From positions 1 through 41,650 of the forward strand of contig CADCIX010000017.1 in the NCBI GenBank assembly GCA_902801565.1: a DNA stretch of 41,650 nt. The letters run 5' to 3'. Below, in pieces: positions 1-8,416 of this stretch. How positions within the stretch are numbered: position 1 is the first letter of the stretch; every line of letters starts with the position of its first letter. The notes beneath the pieces were generated by a model, which saw nothing but the letters and a program-made list of their open reading frames with translations, did not search any database and was not told the origin of the DNA. The translations under genes and the position numbers were made by a program. This DNA comes from an uncultured Veillonellaceae bacterium. Lineage in GTDB: Bacteria; Bacillota; Negativicutes; Selenomonadales; Selenomonadaceae.

Positions 1-42
1 ATCGTTCATTTGAAGGATTTCCTGTTGGGCGGATATTGGTGA
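1..42 (+). CDS. possible 3' end of an upstream gene
   Basis: Reading frame 1 is open from the window edge and ends with TGA at 40-42, giving a 13-residue tail ending GGYW. A strong hairpin follows at 62-93, as expected for a transcription end. The tail is too short to identify, and an open frame of this size can occur by chance. Confidence 0.25.
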   Translation: MVHLKDFLLGGYW

Positions 43-61
43 ATCACTGATGCTAAGCAAT

Positions 62-93
62 TACAGGCACACGGCATTTGCCGTGTGCCTGTA
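62..93. terminator. perfect 14-bp hairpin, probable terminator of an upstream gene
   Basis: The arms TACAGGCACACGGC (62-75) and GCCGTGTGCCTGTA (80-93) are perfectly complementary around the loop ATTT. Only a weak T-rich stretch follows, so it is a plausible but not ideal intrinsic terminator. It separates whatever lies to the left from the sigma-factor gene. Confidence 0.5.
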
Positions 94-402
94 TTCGTTC
101 CTGATGCTTGCTTTCCGCCGCCGGATCTGTTGCAGTGGCAGGGCGGAGACATGACATTTTTTCAAGGGGGTTGGCAAAAGCAGTCGAATTTTTCAGATTT
201 TGGAATCTGGCAGGATCCAAGGAAGGAAAAATTGTGTCCAGGACTCTCATGGAGCGATTTTTTGCAGAAATAAGAGGGGAAAAGGCTTCCTTTCACCCTG
301 CCATGGTGCCCATGGGCACATGTGCGCTCCCCTTTCCCCCGTGCTACGATATCATCAGCGCGAATACATGGGAGGCCGGCTTCCCCAAGGGTTGGGGAAA
401 AG
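94..402. other. gene-free leader region with a 14-bp palindrome
   Basis: No reading frame here has both a ribosome binding site and protein-like composition. The stretch contains the perfect palindrome GTGCCCATGGGCAC at 306-319, about 85 bases before the sigma-factor start. It could be an operator or a leader-RNA element. No convincing -35/-10 pair was found. Confidence 0.4.
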
Positions 403-993
403 ATGACGATTGCAGAGGAAAGGAAATTGCTTGCCGCAGCGGCGGCAGGGGATGAGGAGGCGATGGCAAGGCTTTTTGAGGCGTACCGGGGGCTTCTGGT
501 GCGGGCGGCGCATCTCTCGAAGGTGCGGACGGTGGCGGAGGATGCCATGGGCGTTGCCGGGGTGGAGTTCCTGCAGGCGGTCAGGAGCTATGATGCCGCA
601 CGGGGGGTGAATTTCGCCGCCTATGCCAGGAGTGCGGTCTACGCGGGCGTGCATCAGTTCTTCCGGCGGGAGCTCCGCCATTGGCAGCATGAGTTCGTGC
701 CCTTCGACGGGGACGATGAGGCGCCCTCGGTGTGGGATCTGGTGGCAGACGATAGGGACGCCATGGGAAGCTGGGAGCTTTCCGAGGATGTGCGGCGGGC
801 CTTTGCCCTGCTGTCGGAGAGGGAGCGGCAGGCCGTGGGGCTGACCTTCCTTCTGGGGCTGACGCAGAAGCGGGCGGCGGAGATCCTTTCCGTGCGCCCC
901 CAGACGCTGAACGATGCGAGGAAGCGGGCGGTCAGGAAGCTCAGGGAGTATTTCGGTGCAGAGGGCTATGGATACAGGGGGTGTCTGGCATGA
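403..993 (+). CDS. small sigma-70-family RNA polymerase sigma factor
   Basis: The 196-residue product has the layout of a short sigma factor. A region-2-like helical part lies at about residues 10-95, including the stretch FLQAVRSYDAARGVNFAAYA. A region-4 helix-turn-helix follows at about 125-180, with LSERERQAVGLTFLLGLTQK and a second helix rich in Arg and Lys. It should direct RNA polymerase to a small promoter set. ATG 403 is preferred over an in-frame start at 322 because GGGGAAAAG sits just before it and homology-like sequence starts there. The stop overlaps the next ATG (ATGA), so the two genes are translationally coupled. No anti-sigma gene is visible. A phage or sporulation-remnant origin is possible but unproven. 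Confidence 0.75.
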   Translation: MTIAEERKLLAAAAAGDEEAMARLFEAYRGLLVRAAHLSKVRTVAEDAMGVAGVEFLQAVRSYDAARGVNFAAYARSAVYAGVHQFFRRELRHWQHEFVPFDGDDEAPSVWDLVADDRDAMGSWELSEDVRRAFALLSERERQAVGLTFLLGLTQKRAAEILSVRPQTLNDARKRAVRKLREYFGAEGYGYRGCLA

Positions 994-1544
994 GAGTATT
1001 CATCAATCCGGGGCATGCGCTGGGCGGTCATCCCGACCCGGGGGCAGTGAACCATGAGCTTGGAATCCGCGAGTGCGATATCGCCATGACGGTGGGGAGC
1101 CTTGCGGCGGATTTCCTGACTCTGGCAGGGCATGAGGTGGGCCTTCTCCAGAGCGACAATCTCATGGGAGAGTCGGAGGGGCCGAATGTGACGGCACGGG
1201 CGAACGCATGGGAGGCGGATGTCTTCGTCTCCATCCACTGCAATGCGGCGAACGGCATGGCAAGGGGGACGGAGACCTTCTGCTGGGAGTATGGCGGTGC
1301 CGGGGAGAGGCTTGCCGCCTCCCTCCAGCAGGCGGTGTGGGGCTGTCTCTCTGCGGTGGACGGTGAGTTCCCCGACCGCGGCGTGAAGGTGCGGAAGGAT
1401 CTCTGCGTGCTGCGGGTGACGGAGATGCCCGCAGCCCTGGTGGAGCTTGCCTTCATCGACAATGCAGAGGATGCCGCGCTCTTGATGCAGTACGGCGCAG
1501 AACTTGGGAAGGCCATTGCGGAGGGGGTGATGGGGGTTTATTGA
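990..1544 (+). CDS. N-acetylmuramoyl-L-alanine amidase (Amidase_3 family)
   Basis: The product (184 residues) is a zinc amidase that cuts the bond between muramic acid and L-Ala in peptidoglycan. Visible zinc and catalytic residues are His9 (NPGHALGG), Glu28 (GIREC), His83 (VSIHCNA) and Glu152 (ALVELAFIDN), so the domain is complete. There is no signal peptide, SH3 or other wall-binding domain, so export or phage-style release through a holin would be needed. ATG 990 is chosen because GGGGGTG lies seven bases upstream and the start overlaps the sigma-factor stop; an in-frame GTG at 981 is less likely. CwlD-type and prophage endolysin-type amidases both look like this. Confidence 0.85.
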   Translation: MRVFINPGHALGGHPDPGAVNHELGIRECDIAMTVGSLAADFLTLAGHEVGLLQSDNLMGESEGPNVTARANAWEADVFVSIHCNAANGMARGTETFCWEYGGAGERLAASLQQAVWGCLSAVDGEFPDRGVKVRKDLCVLRVTEMPAALVELAFIDNAEDAALLMQYGAELGKAIAEGVMGVY

Positions 1545-1574
1545 GGTGATGATGGGATAAACCAATCGAAACAT

Positions 1575-1615
1575 CAATTGTTCGGGTTTTGCCGTTGGCA
1601 AAACCCGAACAATTG
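1575..1615. promoter_or_regulatory. 19-bp perfect inverted repeat overlapping the rfbA promoter (element copy A)
   Basis: The arms CAATTGTTCGGGTTTTGCC (1575-1593) and GGCAAAACCCGAACAATTG (1597-1615) match perfectly around GTT. The right arm contains the -35 box of the rfbA promoter, so a bound repressor would block transcription. The core TTTTGCC-N3-GGCAAAA recurs twice before the flagellin gene. It is not a terminator, because neither side has a T-run. Confidence 0.75.
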
Positions 1616-1624
1616 CGTTATAAT
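1595..1624 (+). promoter_or_regulatory. sigma-70-type promoter of rfbA
   Basis: TTGGCA (1595-1600) and TATAAT (1619-1624) are separated by 18 bases. The rfbA start codon follows at 1660. Confidence 0.75.
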
Positions 1625-1659
1625 AAAAAGAACAGATACTTTATGAGAGAGGGTTGAAG

Positions 1660-2529
1660 ATGAACAAGGGAATCATTTTGGCCGGAGGTTCTGGCACGCG
1701 GCTCTATCCGCTGACACGGGTGGTGAGCAAGCAGCTCATGCCGATCTATGATAAGCCGATGGTATACTATCCCCTGAGCACGCTGATGCTGGCGGGGCTC
1801 AAGGACATTCTCGTCATCACGACGCCGGAGGACAATGAGAACTTCCAGCGGCTGCTGGGGGATGGGAGCCAGTGGGGCATCCGGATCTCCTATGCGGTGC
1901 AGCCCCATCCCGGGGGGCTTGCCCAGGCGTTTCTTGTGGGAGAGGAGTTCATCGCAGGGGAGGGCTGTGCCCTGGTGCTGGGGGACAACATCTTCTATGG
2001 CTCGGATCTGGCAGTCTCGGCGCAGCGGGCGGCGAAACTGGAGGACGGGGCGACGGTGTTTGCCTACTATGTGAGGGACCCGAACCGCTACGGCGTGGTG
2101 GAGTTTGACAAGGAAGGGAATGCCATCAGCCTGGAGGAGAAGCCGGAGCATCCGAAGTCCAACTATGCGGTGACAGGGCTTTATTTCTATGACAAGGATA
2201 TCGTGGATGTGGCAAAGTCCATCCAGCCTTCTGCCCGGGGAGAGCTGGAAATCACGGATGTGAACCGTGTCTATCTGGAGCGGGGCAAGCTCCATGTGCA
2301 GAAGATGCGCCGGGGCTATGCATGGCTGGACACGGGCACCCATGAGTCCCTGCTTCAGGCAGCGTCCTTCGTGCAGACTATTCAGGCACGACAGGGCCTC
2401 AAGATCGCCTGCATCGAGGAGATTGCCTACCGCATGGGTTACATCGACGCAGAGCAGGTGCTTCGTCTGGCGGAGCCGCTTTTGAAGAATGACTACGGGC
2501 AGTATCTGGAGCAGATGGTGAAGGGCTGA
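1660..2529 (+). CDS. rfbA: glucose-1-phosphate thymidylyltransferase
   Basis: RfbA/RmlA joins dTTP and glucose-1-phosphate to dTDP-glucose, the first step of dTDP-rhamnose and related sugar synthesis in the cytoplasm. The N-terminus [16 protein letters not shown] is the nucleotide-binding signature, followed by [14 protein letters not shown] with the usual substrate Lys. VLGDNIFYG and the [20 protein letters not shown] stretch are also family-typical. The length of 289 residues is normal. ATG 1660 is preceded by GAGAGAGGG; an in-frame TTG at 1654 is less likely. It forms an operon with rfbC, but rfbB and rfbD are not in the window. Its promoter overlaps the 19-bp palindrome, so it is probably repressor-controlled. 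Confidence 0.95.
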   Translation: MNKGIILAGGSGTRLYPLTRVVSKQLMPIYDKPMVYYPLSTLMLAGLKDILVITTPEDNENFQRLLGDGSQWGIRISYAVQPHPGGLAQAFLVGEEFIAGEGCALVLGDNIFYGSDLAVSAQRAAKLEDGATVFAYYVRDPNRYGVVEFDKEGNAISLEEKPEHPKSNYAVTGLYFYDKDIVDVAKSIQPSARGELEITDVNRVYLERGKLHVQKMRRGYAWLDTGTHESLLQAASFVQTIQARQGLKIACIEEIAYRMGYIDAEQVLRLAEPLLKNDYGQYLEQMVKG

Positions 2530-2565
2530 TGTTGCATCGGCATGGTTTGGACAGGAGTGGAAGAA

Positions 2566-3126
2566 TTGAAGATTACGGAGACGAAGCTTAAGGGCGTGTA
2601 TGTGGTGGAGCCACAGGTGTTTGGTGATGCACGGGGATGGTTCATGGAGAGCTGGTCGAAGAAGAAGATGGAAGAGGGCGGCATCCATGTGGATTTCGTG
2701 CAGGATAACCAGTCCTTCTCGGCGACGAAGGGGACCCTTCGGGGGCTCCATTACCAGCTCAATCCCATGTGCCAGGCGAAGCTCCTCCGCTGCACCAAGG
2801 GAGAGATCCTCGATGTGGCGGTGGATATCAGAAAGGGCTCGCCCCAGTACGCACAGTGGGTAGGGGTAAGGCTCTCGGCGGAGAACAAGAAGCAGCTCTT
2901 CATTCCCAGAGGGTTCGCCCATGGATTCATCACCCTGACGGATGATGTGGAGGTCCAGTACAAGGCAGACAATTACTATGCGCCGGAGTGCGACGGCAAT
3001 ATCCGCTGGAATGATCCGGAGATCGGTGTGGACTGGGGCATGGAGCCGGTGATCCTTTCGGACAAGGACAGGAATGCGCCGCTTCTCGCGGAACGGACGG
3101 AATTGAATTTCGTGTATGAGGGCTGA
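2566..3126 (+). CDS. rfbC: dTDP-4-dehydrorhamnose 3,5-epimerase
   Basis: RfbC/RmlC epimerises carbons 3 and 5 of the dTDP-4-keto-6-deoxyglucose ring in rhamnose synthesis. The cupin shows the motif GTLRGLHYQ with the catalytic His, and the later stretch FIPRGFAHGF. TTG 2566 is chosen because AGGAGTGG lies at the right distance and gives the typical start MKITETKLKGVY; the longer frame from ATG 2542 lacks a binding site. This gives 186 residues. It lies 36 bases after rfbA. Its stop overlaps an ATG (TGATG at 3124-3128), suggesting coupling to the next gene. Confidence 0.93.
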   Translation: MKITETKLKGVYVVEPQVFGDARGWFMESWSKKKMEEGGIHVDFVQDNQSFSATKGTLRGLHYQLNPMCQAKLLRCTKGEILDVAVDIRKGSPQYAQWVGVRLSAENKKQLFIPRGFAHGFITLTDDVEVQYKADNYYAPECDGNIRWNDPEIGVDWGMEPVILSDKDRNAPLLAERTELNFVYEG

Positions 3127-3155
3127 TGGCTGAGCCGGTTTGTGGGGTGCGATCT

Positions 3156-3851
3156 ATGAAAAAAGCAGTGATTTTCGATCTGGACAATACGCTCTATGAT
3201 TATGATGCCGCCGACAAGCCGGCGACGAAGGCCTTGGCGGAGAAGGGGAGCGAGCTTCTTGGGGTTCCCGTGGCGGAGTTTTCCATGTACTACGAGGCGG
3301 CGAAGACTGCGGTAAAGGCACGCCATGCGAGGCGGGCGGAGGCGCACAACCGCATGCTGTTCTGCCAGCACGTGGTGGAACTCCTGGGGAAGAGCCCCCT
3401 TCCTTATGCACTGGAGCTTTATGAGACCTATTGGGATGTGTTCATCGGGAACATGGAACCCTATGATGGCGTGGTGGATTTCATGAAGGCCCTCAAGGAG
3501 AAGGGGCTTCGCATTGCTGTCTGCACGGATATGATGACGCGGGTCCAGTACCGCAAGCTGCGGAAAATGGGCATGGCAGGGTATATCGACTGCATCGTGA
3601 CCAGCGAGGAGGCGCGCTGCGAGAAGCCCAATGCCGTGCTGTTCCAGATGACGCTGGACAAGCTGAAGGTGCTGACACAGGAAGCTGTGTTCATCGGGGA
3701 CAACCGCAGGCGCGATGTGCAGGGGGCGCTCTGGAACGCCATCCAGCCCATCTGGTTCGTGGCAGATCGGGACTATGAGCCGGAGGAGGGAATCTTCACG
3801 GTGAAATCCTATCGGGACCCAAGACTGGCTGAGTTTTTTGAGCTTTCATAA
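3156..3851 (+). CDS. HAD-superfamily hydrolase (YjjG-like)
   Basis: The product is a phosphatase-type HAD protein of 231 residues. Motif I is FDLDNTLYDYD with Asp8 and Asp10, motif II is VCTDM, the motif III Lys lies in CEKPNAVLF, and motif IV is FIGDNRRRD. A helical cap lies between motifs I and II. Such enzymes often dephosphorylate nucleotides or sugar phosphates; the substrate cannot be read from sequence. ATG 3156 has GGGGTG upstream. An in-frame ATG at 3126 overlaps the rfbC stop and would add ten residues, so coupled initiation there is possible. Confidence 0.85.
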   Translation: MKKAVIFDLDNTLYDYDAADKPATKALAEKGSELLGVPVAEFSMYYEAAKTAVKARHARRAEAHNRMLFCQHVVELLGKSPLPYALELYETYWDVFIGNMEPYDGVVDFMKALKEKGLRIAVCTDMMTRVQYRKLRKMGMAGYIDCIVTSEEARCEKPNAVLFQMTLDKLKVLTQEAVFIGDNRRRDVQGALWNAIQPIWFVADRDYEPEEGIFTVKSYRDPRLAEFFELS

Positions 3852-3889
3852 GCGGCTTTGTAAAGAAATGAACGAAAGGGTGTGGAGAT

Positions 3890-4153
3890 GTGCATAGAGA
3901 CAAATTGGCCTATTTTTTCATTGCATTTGCCATCTATCTGCTCATCCGCGCCTTTTCCATGTACGCTGCCGCATCGACGGCGACGGTCCTGCTTTATGCC
4001 TCCATTGCCATTTCCCTGCTGGCGAGCAATGTGCCGAGGGTGATGGATCTTCCCATGCACTATGCCCATCCCGTGCGCTGTGTGGAGTATTTCTCTTTCG
4101 GGATGGCTATTGTCTGCTTCATCGCCATGTGCTTCCGGCATGTGGTGATGTGA
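3890..4153 (+). CDS. small membrane protein, unknown function
   Basis: This is an 87-residue protein with three likely membrane helices (about residues 7-23, 30-47 and 65-83) and short charged loops. I recognise no family. The GTG start has AAAGGG nine bases upstream. It lies 38 bases after the HAD gene and is followed by a strong terminator, so it is probably the last gene of the rfb transcript. Confidence 0.6.
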   Translation: MHRDKLAYFFIAFAIYLLIRAFSMYAAASTATVLLYASIAISLLASNVPRVMDLPMHYAHPVRCVEYFSFGMAIVCFIAMCFRHVVM

Positions 4154-4167
4154 GCCTTTTGGGAAAG

Positions 4168-4216
4168 ACAAGGCCCGCGATTGTGCTTTGGCGCACAATC
4201 GCGGGCCTTGTTTTTT
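4168..4216 (+). terminator. strong intrinsic terminator
   Basis: Perfect 19-bp arms (4168-4186 and 4193-4211) around TTTGGC are followed by a run of six T. It ends the rfbA-to-3890 transcript. It may also stop the converging hsp20 transcript, although T is sparse on that side. Confidence 0.9.
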
Positions 4217-4236
4217 ATGGATTTTTAGGAAGTTGT

Positions 4237-4695
4237 TTACTTGATCTCGATGCGCTTTGCATGCTGGACCTCAGCGGCCTTTGGCATGTCGATGCGCAGG
4301 ACCCCGTCCTTGAACTCGGCGGACACCTTCGACTCGTCGATGTTGTCGATGTAGAAGGAACGGCTCATGGTGCCGACGGAGCGCTCGCGGCGAATGTAGT
4401 TCCCCTTCGCGTCCTTTTCCTCATGGGTCTCGTCCTTGCCGGCGGAGATGGTGAGATAGCTGTTCTCGTAGTGGAGGGTGATGTCCTCCTTCTTCATCCC
4501 CGGCAGGTCGGCGGTGAGCTCATAGGCATCGCCCATGTCCTTCACATCCACCTTGAAGGAGGATGCGCCCCAATTGGTGGGGGCGAAGAAGCTGTCGTTG
4601 AAGAACGGCTCGTTGAACATATCGAAGAGGCTGCGGAAACCGTCCTCATTCTTCGCCAAATTCTTCCTGGAACCAAACGGTACTAATCCAAACAT
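4237..4695 (-). CDS. Hsp20/alpha-crystallin small heat-shock protein
   Basis: The 152-residue cytoplasmic holdase keeps unfolding proteins soluble. The alpha-crystallin domain spans about residues 45-150: FKVDVKDMGDAYELTADLPG, then LTISAGK, and near the end FKDGVLRIDMPKA, the usual GxLxIxxPK-type strand. The N-terminal arm is rich in Phe (FRSLFDMFNEPFF). AAAGGAGA lies upstream of the ATG. It is a single-gene unit with a clear promoter overlapped by three GTCAA heptads, which suggests stress control. Confidence 0.93.
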   Translation of the reverse strand: MFGLVPFGSRKNLAKNEDGFRSLFDMFNEPFFNDSFFAPTNWGASSFKVDVKDMGDAYELTADLPGMKKEDITLHYENSYLTISAGKDETHEEKDAKGNYIRRERSVGTMSRSFYIDNIDESKVSAEFKDGVLRIDMPKAAEVQHAKRIEIK

Positions 4696-4793
4696 GATGA
4701 ACGTCTCCTTTCAGACTCGCCTATCGTTTTTGATGGGCTGTAAATGATATTCTCTTTCGGGGGCCTTTCCTTTCTTTCCCCCTTGCAATTCTT

Positions 4794-4830
4794 ATTATAC
4801 TCGATAAAGTCAAAAAGTCAATAGGTCAAA
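4794..4830 (-). promoter_or_regulatory. hsp20 promoter overlapped by three GTCAA heptads
   Basis: On the minus strand, -35 TTGACT (4816-4821) and -10 TATAAT (4794-4799) are 16 bases apart. On the plus strand AGTCAAA (4808-4814), AGTCAAT (4816-4822) and GGTCAAA (4824-4830) repeat every eight bases across the -35 box. The heptads resemble CtsR half-sites, although CtsR sites normally have a three-base spacer. Confidence 0.7.
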
Positions 4831-4858
4831 ACAACAAAAAGTAAAATTTTTTAAATCA

Positions 4859-4893
4859 AAAAGAGATTGCCGATGGTTTCGGCAATCTCTTTT
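4859..4893 (-). terminator. terminator of the sucCD operon
   Basis: Perfect 15-bp arms (4859-4873 and 4879-4893) lie around a five-base loop. On the minus strand the stem ends in a T-run just after sucD. Confidence 0.85.
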
Positions 4894-4914
4894 GTTTTGC
4901 GTGTTAGGAAATTC

Positions 4915-5820
<906 letters not shown>

Positions 5821-5835
5821 CGTCTAAGGCCCTCC

Positions 5836-7032
5836 TTATGCTTTCTTTGCTTCATTGACACGCTTTACGATCTCTTCCGCGCCGCCTTCCATCGTCGGTG
5901 CCATGATGACATTTTCGATGGGAGAGTCTTTCAGGATCTGGCGTCCCTCGTTTACGTTCGTTCCCTCAAGGCGAACCACCACGGGAACCGGCAGGGACTT
6001 GCCGTCTGCGGAGATGATCTTTGCGGCTTCAAGGATGCCCTTGGCGACGAGGTCGCAACGGTTGATGCCGCCGAAGATGTTGACGAAGATGCCCTTTGCC
6101 TGGCCGCCGTCCAGCATGATCTGGAAGGCCTCTGCGATCTTCTCCGGGGAGGAGTCACCACCCACATCCAGGAAGTTTGCGGGCTCGCCGCCATAGTGCT
6201 TGATGATGTCCACGGTTGCCATGGCAAGACCAGCGCCGTTGACCATGCAGGCCACGTCGCCGCCGAGGTTGACGTAGTTGAGGCCGGCCTCGGAAGCACG
6301 GCGCTCTTTCGGATCTTCCTCGGTCACATCGCGCATCTCTGCCACGTCGGGATGACGGAACAGGGCGCTGTCGTCGAAGTTCAGCTTTGCATCGAGAGCG
6401 ATGACGTTGTCATCCTCTGTCACGACAAGAGGATTGATCTCTGCCAAAGAGCAGTCCTTGCCGACGAAAGCATTGTAGAGGCATTGCATAAGGGTCGAAG
6501 CCTTGCGGATGGCAGGCTGGGGGAAGTTCATGGCGTAGGCCATGCGAGTAGCCTGGAAGGAAGCAAGCCCGGTAACGGGGTCAATGAATTCCTTGAAGAT
6601 CTTCTCGGGGGTCTTGGCGGCGACTTCCTCGATGTCCATGCCGCCTTCCTCGGAACCCATCATGACGACACTGGCCGTCTGGCGGTCAATGACGAAGGAG
6701 AGATAGTACTCGTGCTTGATGTTCGGGCAGCCTTCCTCGATGAGGAGACGTCCCACTTTCTTGCCCTCGGGGCCCGTCTGATGCGTCACCAGCGTCTTGC
6801 CCAGAAGCTCTTTTGCGTAGCCCTCAACCTCATTGATGTTCTTGGCGAGTTTTACGCCGCCTGCCTTGCCGCGGCCGCCGGCATGGATCTGTGCCTTGAC
6901 AACAACGACATCGGAGCCGAGCTCCTTGGCATTCTTTACCGCTTCCTCAACGCTGAAGGCGGGAAGCCCGTTGGGTACATTCACCCCATAGGACTTCAGG
7001 ATTTGCTTGCTTTGGTACTCATGGATATTCAT
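5836..7032 (-). CDS. sucC: succinyl-CoA ligase, beta subunit
   Basis: SucC (398 residues) supplies the ATP-grasp nucleotide domain and the succinate site. The N-terminus [17 protein letters not shown] is typical. [19 protein letters not shown] is the nucleotide-binding region, and the C-terminal part has [21 protein letters not shown] 7032 is preferred over an in-frame start at 7077 because AGGGAGGC precedes it and it matches the family start. First gene of the sucC-sucD operon. Confidence 0.96.
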   Translation of the reverse strand: MNIHEYQSKQILKSYGVNVPNGLPAFSVEEAVKNAKELGSDVVVVKAQIHAGGRGKAGGVKLAKNINEVEGYAKELLGKTLVTHQTGPEGKKVGRLLIEEGCPNIKHEYYLSFVIDRQTASVVMMGSEEGGMDIEEVAAKTPEKIFKEFIDPVTGLASFQATRMAYAMNFPQPAIRKASTLMQCLYNAFVGKDCSLAEINPLVVTEDDNVIALDAKLNFDDSALFRHPDVAEMRDVTEEDPKERRASEAGLNYVNLGGDVACMVNGAGLAMATVDIIKHYGGEPANFLDVGGDSSPEKIAEAFQIMLDGGQAKGIFVNIFGGINRCDLVAKGILEAAKIISADGKSLPVPVVVRLEGTNVNEGRQILKDSPIENVIMAPTMEGGAEEIVKRVNEAKKA

Positions 7033-7105
7033 AGCCTTGCCTCCCTGTAATTTGCTCAAAGAAGAACAGCCCTCCACCAGGCTGCCCCTCTCATCTCATA
7101 TCTAG

Positions 7106-7134
7106 ATTGTATACTTTTTTCCTGTTTTTGTCTA
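7106..7134 (-). promoter_or_regulatory. sucC promoter
   Basis: On the minus strand TAGACA (7129-7134) and TACAAT (7106-7111) are 17 bases apart. The transcript would have a leader of about 65 bases. Confidence 0.65.
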
Positions 7135-7169
7135 CTGTTTCTTATTTATTAAACGATTTGCGTCTTTTC

Positions 7170-7185
7170 TTGTGAAATTGTGAAA
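7170..7185. promoter_or_regulatory. direct repeat TTGTGAAA x2 upstream of the sucC promoter
   Basis: Two back-to-back copies of TTGTGAAA lie about 36 bases upstream of the sucC -35 box. Each resembles a Rex half-site (TTGTGAA), but they are direct, not inverted as in a normal Rex operator. Assignment is uncertain. Confidence 0.35.
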
Positions 7186-7272
7186 GTTTTACCAAACAAA
7201 AAGCTTCAATAATAATATCGCGCATCAAAAGAATACTGTATTCTTTCCTGAAAAATGTCATGAGTCCGTGGA

Positions 7273-7312
7273 ATATTTTGCCCTTGGCAAAATTTGAACA
7301 ATGCGTTATGAC
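7273..7312 (+). promoter_or_regulatory. promoter-palindrome element, copy B
   Basis: Arms ATTTTGCC (7275-7282) and GGCAAAAT (7286-7293) lie around CTT. The right arm overlaps TTGGCA (7284-7289), which is 17 bases before the imperfect -10 TATGAC (7307-7312). The following GAACAATGCGTTAT is shared with copies A and C. Confidence 0.7.
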
Positions 7313-7339
7313 AGGATGCCTGTCGAAACGTCAATCGGT

Positions 7340-7379
7340 ATATTTTGCCCTTGGCAAAATTTGAACAATGCGTTATAAT
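7340..7379 (+). promoter_or_regulatory. promoter-palindrome element, copy C (flagellin promoter)
   Basis: The arms ATTTTGCC (7342-7349) and GGCAAAAT (7353-7360) overlap TTGGCA (7351-7356). The -10 TATAAT (7374-7379) follows 17 bases later. It lies 51 bases before the flagellin start. It looks like a housekeeping-sigma promoter with an operator, not the usual flagellar sigma-28 promoter. Confidence 0.8.
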
Positions 7380-7430
7380 TAAGTTACAGGAAGTGTCTTT
7401 TGAGCAGTTTGGACGAAAGGAAGATGCCAT

Positions 7431-8249
7431 ATGAGCTCAATAGGAAATGTAAGTTTCAGTTCTCTCAATCAGGCGAACAATGCTGTGAACAACAGCATCA
7501 AAAAGATTTCGACGGGCTCCCGGCATCCGAGTGCCTCCTATGGAGCGTCTGAGTATGCCATTTCCAAGCGCATGTATTCCAATATCGGGACCTACAACCA
7601 GTCCATTTCCAATACGCAGAACTCGAATGCCATGCTGAGCACGGCGGCAGGGGCCATCAACAATACAGTGAGTTCGTTGACTTCTTTGCGTGAGAATATC
7701 GTGAATGCGTTGAACGGGACGAATGGGTCGCAGGATCTGGCAACGCTCCAGAAGGGTGTCGACCAGACGATCTCGCAGATCAATGAGAATGCGGCCGTTA
7801 CCTATAACGGGCAGAATCTTTTGGATGGTTCCAATCCGGGAACAACGGTGGCAGGCAGCTTTGGCTATGACACGGTGCCCTTCGGCAACATGACCTCCCA
7901 GGGGCTTGGCCTTACGGATTCCTCCGGGAAATCCACCATCGATCTCACGGATGGGACTTCCCTGAGCAGTGCCCTGGACACGGTGGACAAGGCGTTGAAT
8001 TCTGCATTGGACCAGGCGACTTCCATTGGTGCCGCACAGGAAGGACTGGATTTCCAGGAATCGAACTACGTGACGGCATCGGAGAATCTCACGGACTCGG
8101 TATCCACGCTGGATGATGCTGACATTGCGGCGGAATCCGTCAATCTGAAGTCGGCGCAGACGCAGGAACAGCTTGCACTGTTCGGCATCCAGGCCCATAT
8201 GGGCTTGATGGCGAATCGTGCGAATGTGGCACAGCTTCTTGGGCATTGA
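7431..8249 (+). CDS. short flagellin-family protein
   Basis: The 272-residue product has the two flagellin end domains joined by a very short middle. The N-terminal part (about 5-140) includes AVNNSIKKISTGSRHPSAS and TYNGQNLLDGS. The C-terminal part (about 190-272) includes LTDSVSTLDDADIAAESVNL and ends in ANRANVAQLLGH. The central surface domain found in most flagellins is almost absent. The usual opening with an INxN-type motif is altered. GAAAGGAAG precedes the ATG. It is a one-gene unit with no other flagellar gene nearby, so it may be a minor or alternative filament protein or a hook-junction-like relative. Confidence 0.85.
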   Translation: MSSIGNVSFSSLNQANNAVNNSIKKISTGSRHPSASYGASEYAISKRMYSNIGTYNQSISNTQNSNAMLSTAAGAINNTVSSLTSLRENIVNALNGTNGSQDLATLQKGVDQTISQINENAAVTYNGQNLLDGSNPGTTVAGSFGYDTVPFGNMTSQGLGLTDSSGKSTIDLTDGTSLSSALDTVDKALNSALDQATSIGAAQEGLDFQESNYVTASENLTDSVSTLDDADIAAESVNLKSAQTQEQLALFGIQAHMGLMANRANVAQLLGH

Positions 8250-8285
8250 GAGACCCCATGGTTTTGAATGATTGAGCAGGACGCG

Positions 8286-8324
8286 GGTGCAGCAATCTTT
8301 ATGGATTGTCTGCACCTGTTTTTT
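8286..8324 (+). terminator. flagellin terminator
   Basis: A stem GGTGCAG-CAATC (8286-8297) pairs with 8304-8316 with one bulge and is followed by TGTTTTTT. Confidence 0.85.
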
Positions 8325-8325
8325 A

Positions 8326-8354
8326 TTGAAAAAAATTGCTTTCTAAAGTAGAAT
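8326..8354 (+). promoter_or_regulatory. promoter of the exonuclease-pheA unit
   Basis: TTGAAA (8326-8331) and TAGAAT (8349-8354) are 17 bases apart, about 63 bases before the gene start. Confidence 0.65.
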
Positions 8355-8416
8355 AGAATGAAACGAACGGGGCGTACTGGTTTGTCCCGGAAGCATGTTG
8401 GGTGGGAAAAGGTATT

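Noticed and set aside
128..145. Minus-strand GCCACTG resembling a cobalamin-riboswitch B12 box
   Set aside because: No other conserved riboswitch parts upstream on that strand and no cobalamin gene after it.
108..455. Open frame of 115 codons over the leader of the sigma-factor gene
   Set aside because: No ribosome binding site, composition unlike a protein, and overlap with the better supported gene at 403.
1575..1615. 19-bp palindrome as a terminator of the amidase gene
   Set aside because: No T-run on either strand, and its arm contains the -35 box of a good promoter.
4129..4686. Long plus-strand open frame opposite hsp20
   Set aside because: It is the complementary frame of a clear Hsp20 gene and contains the terminator stem.
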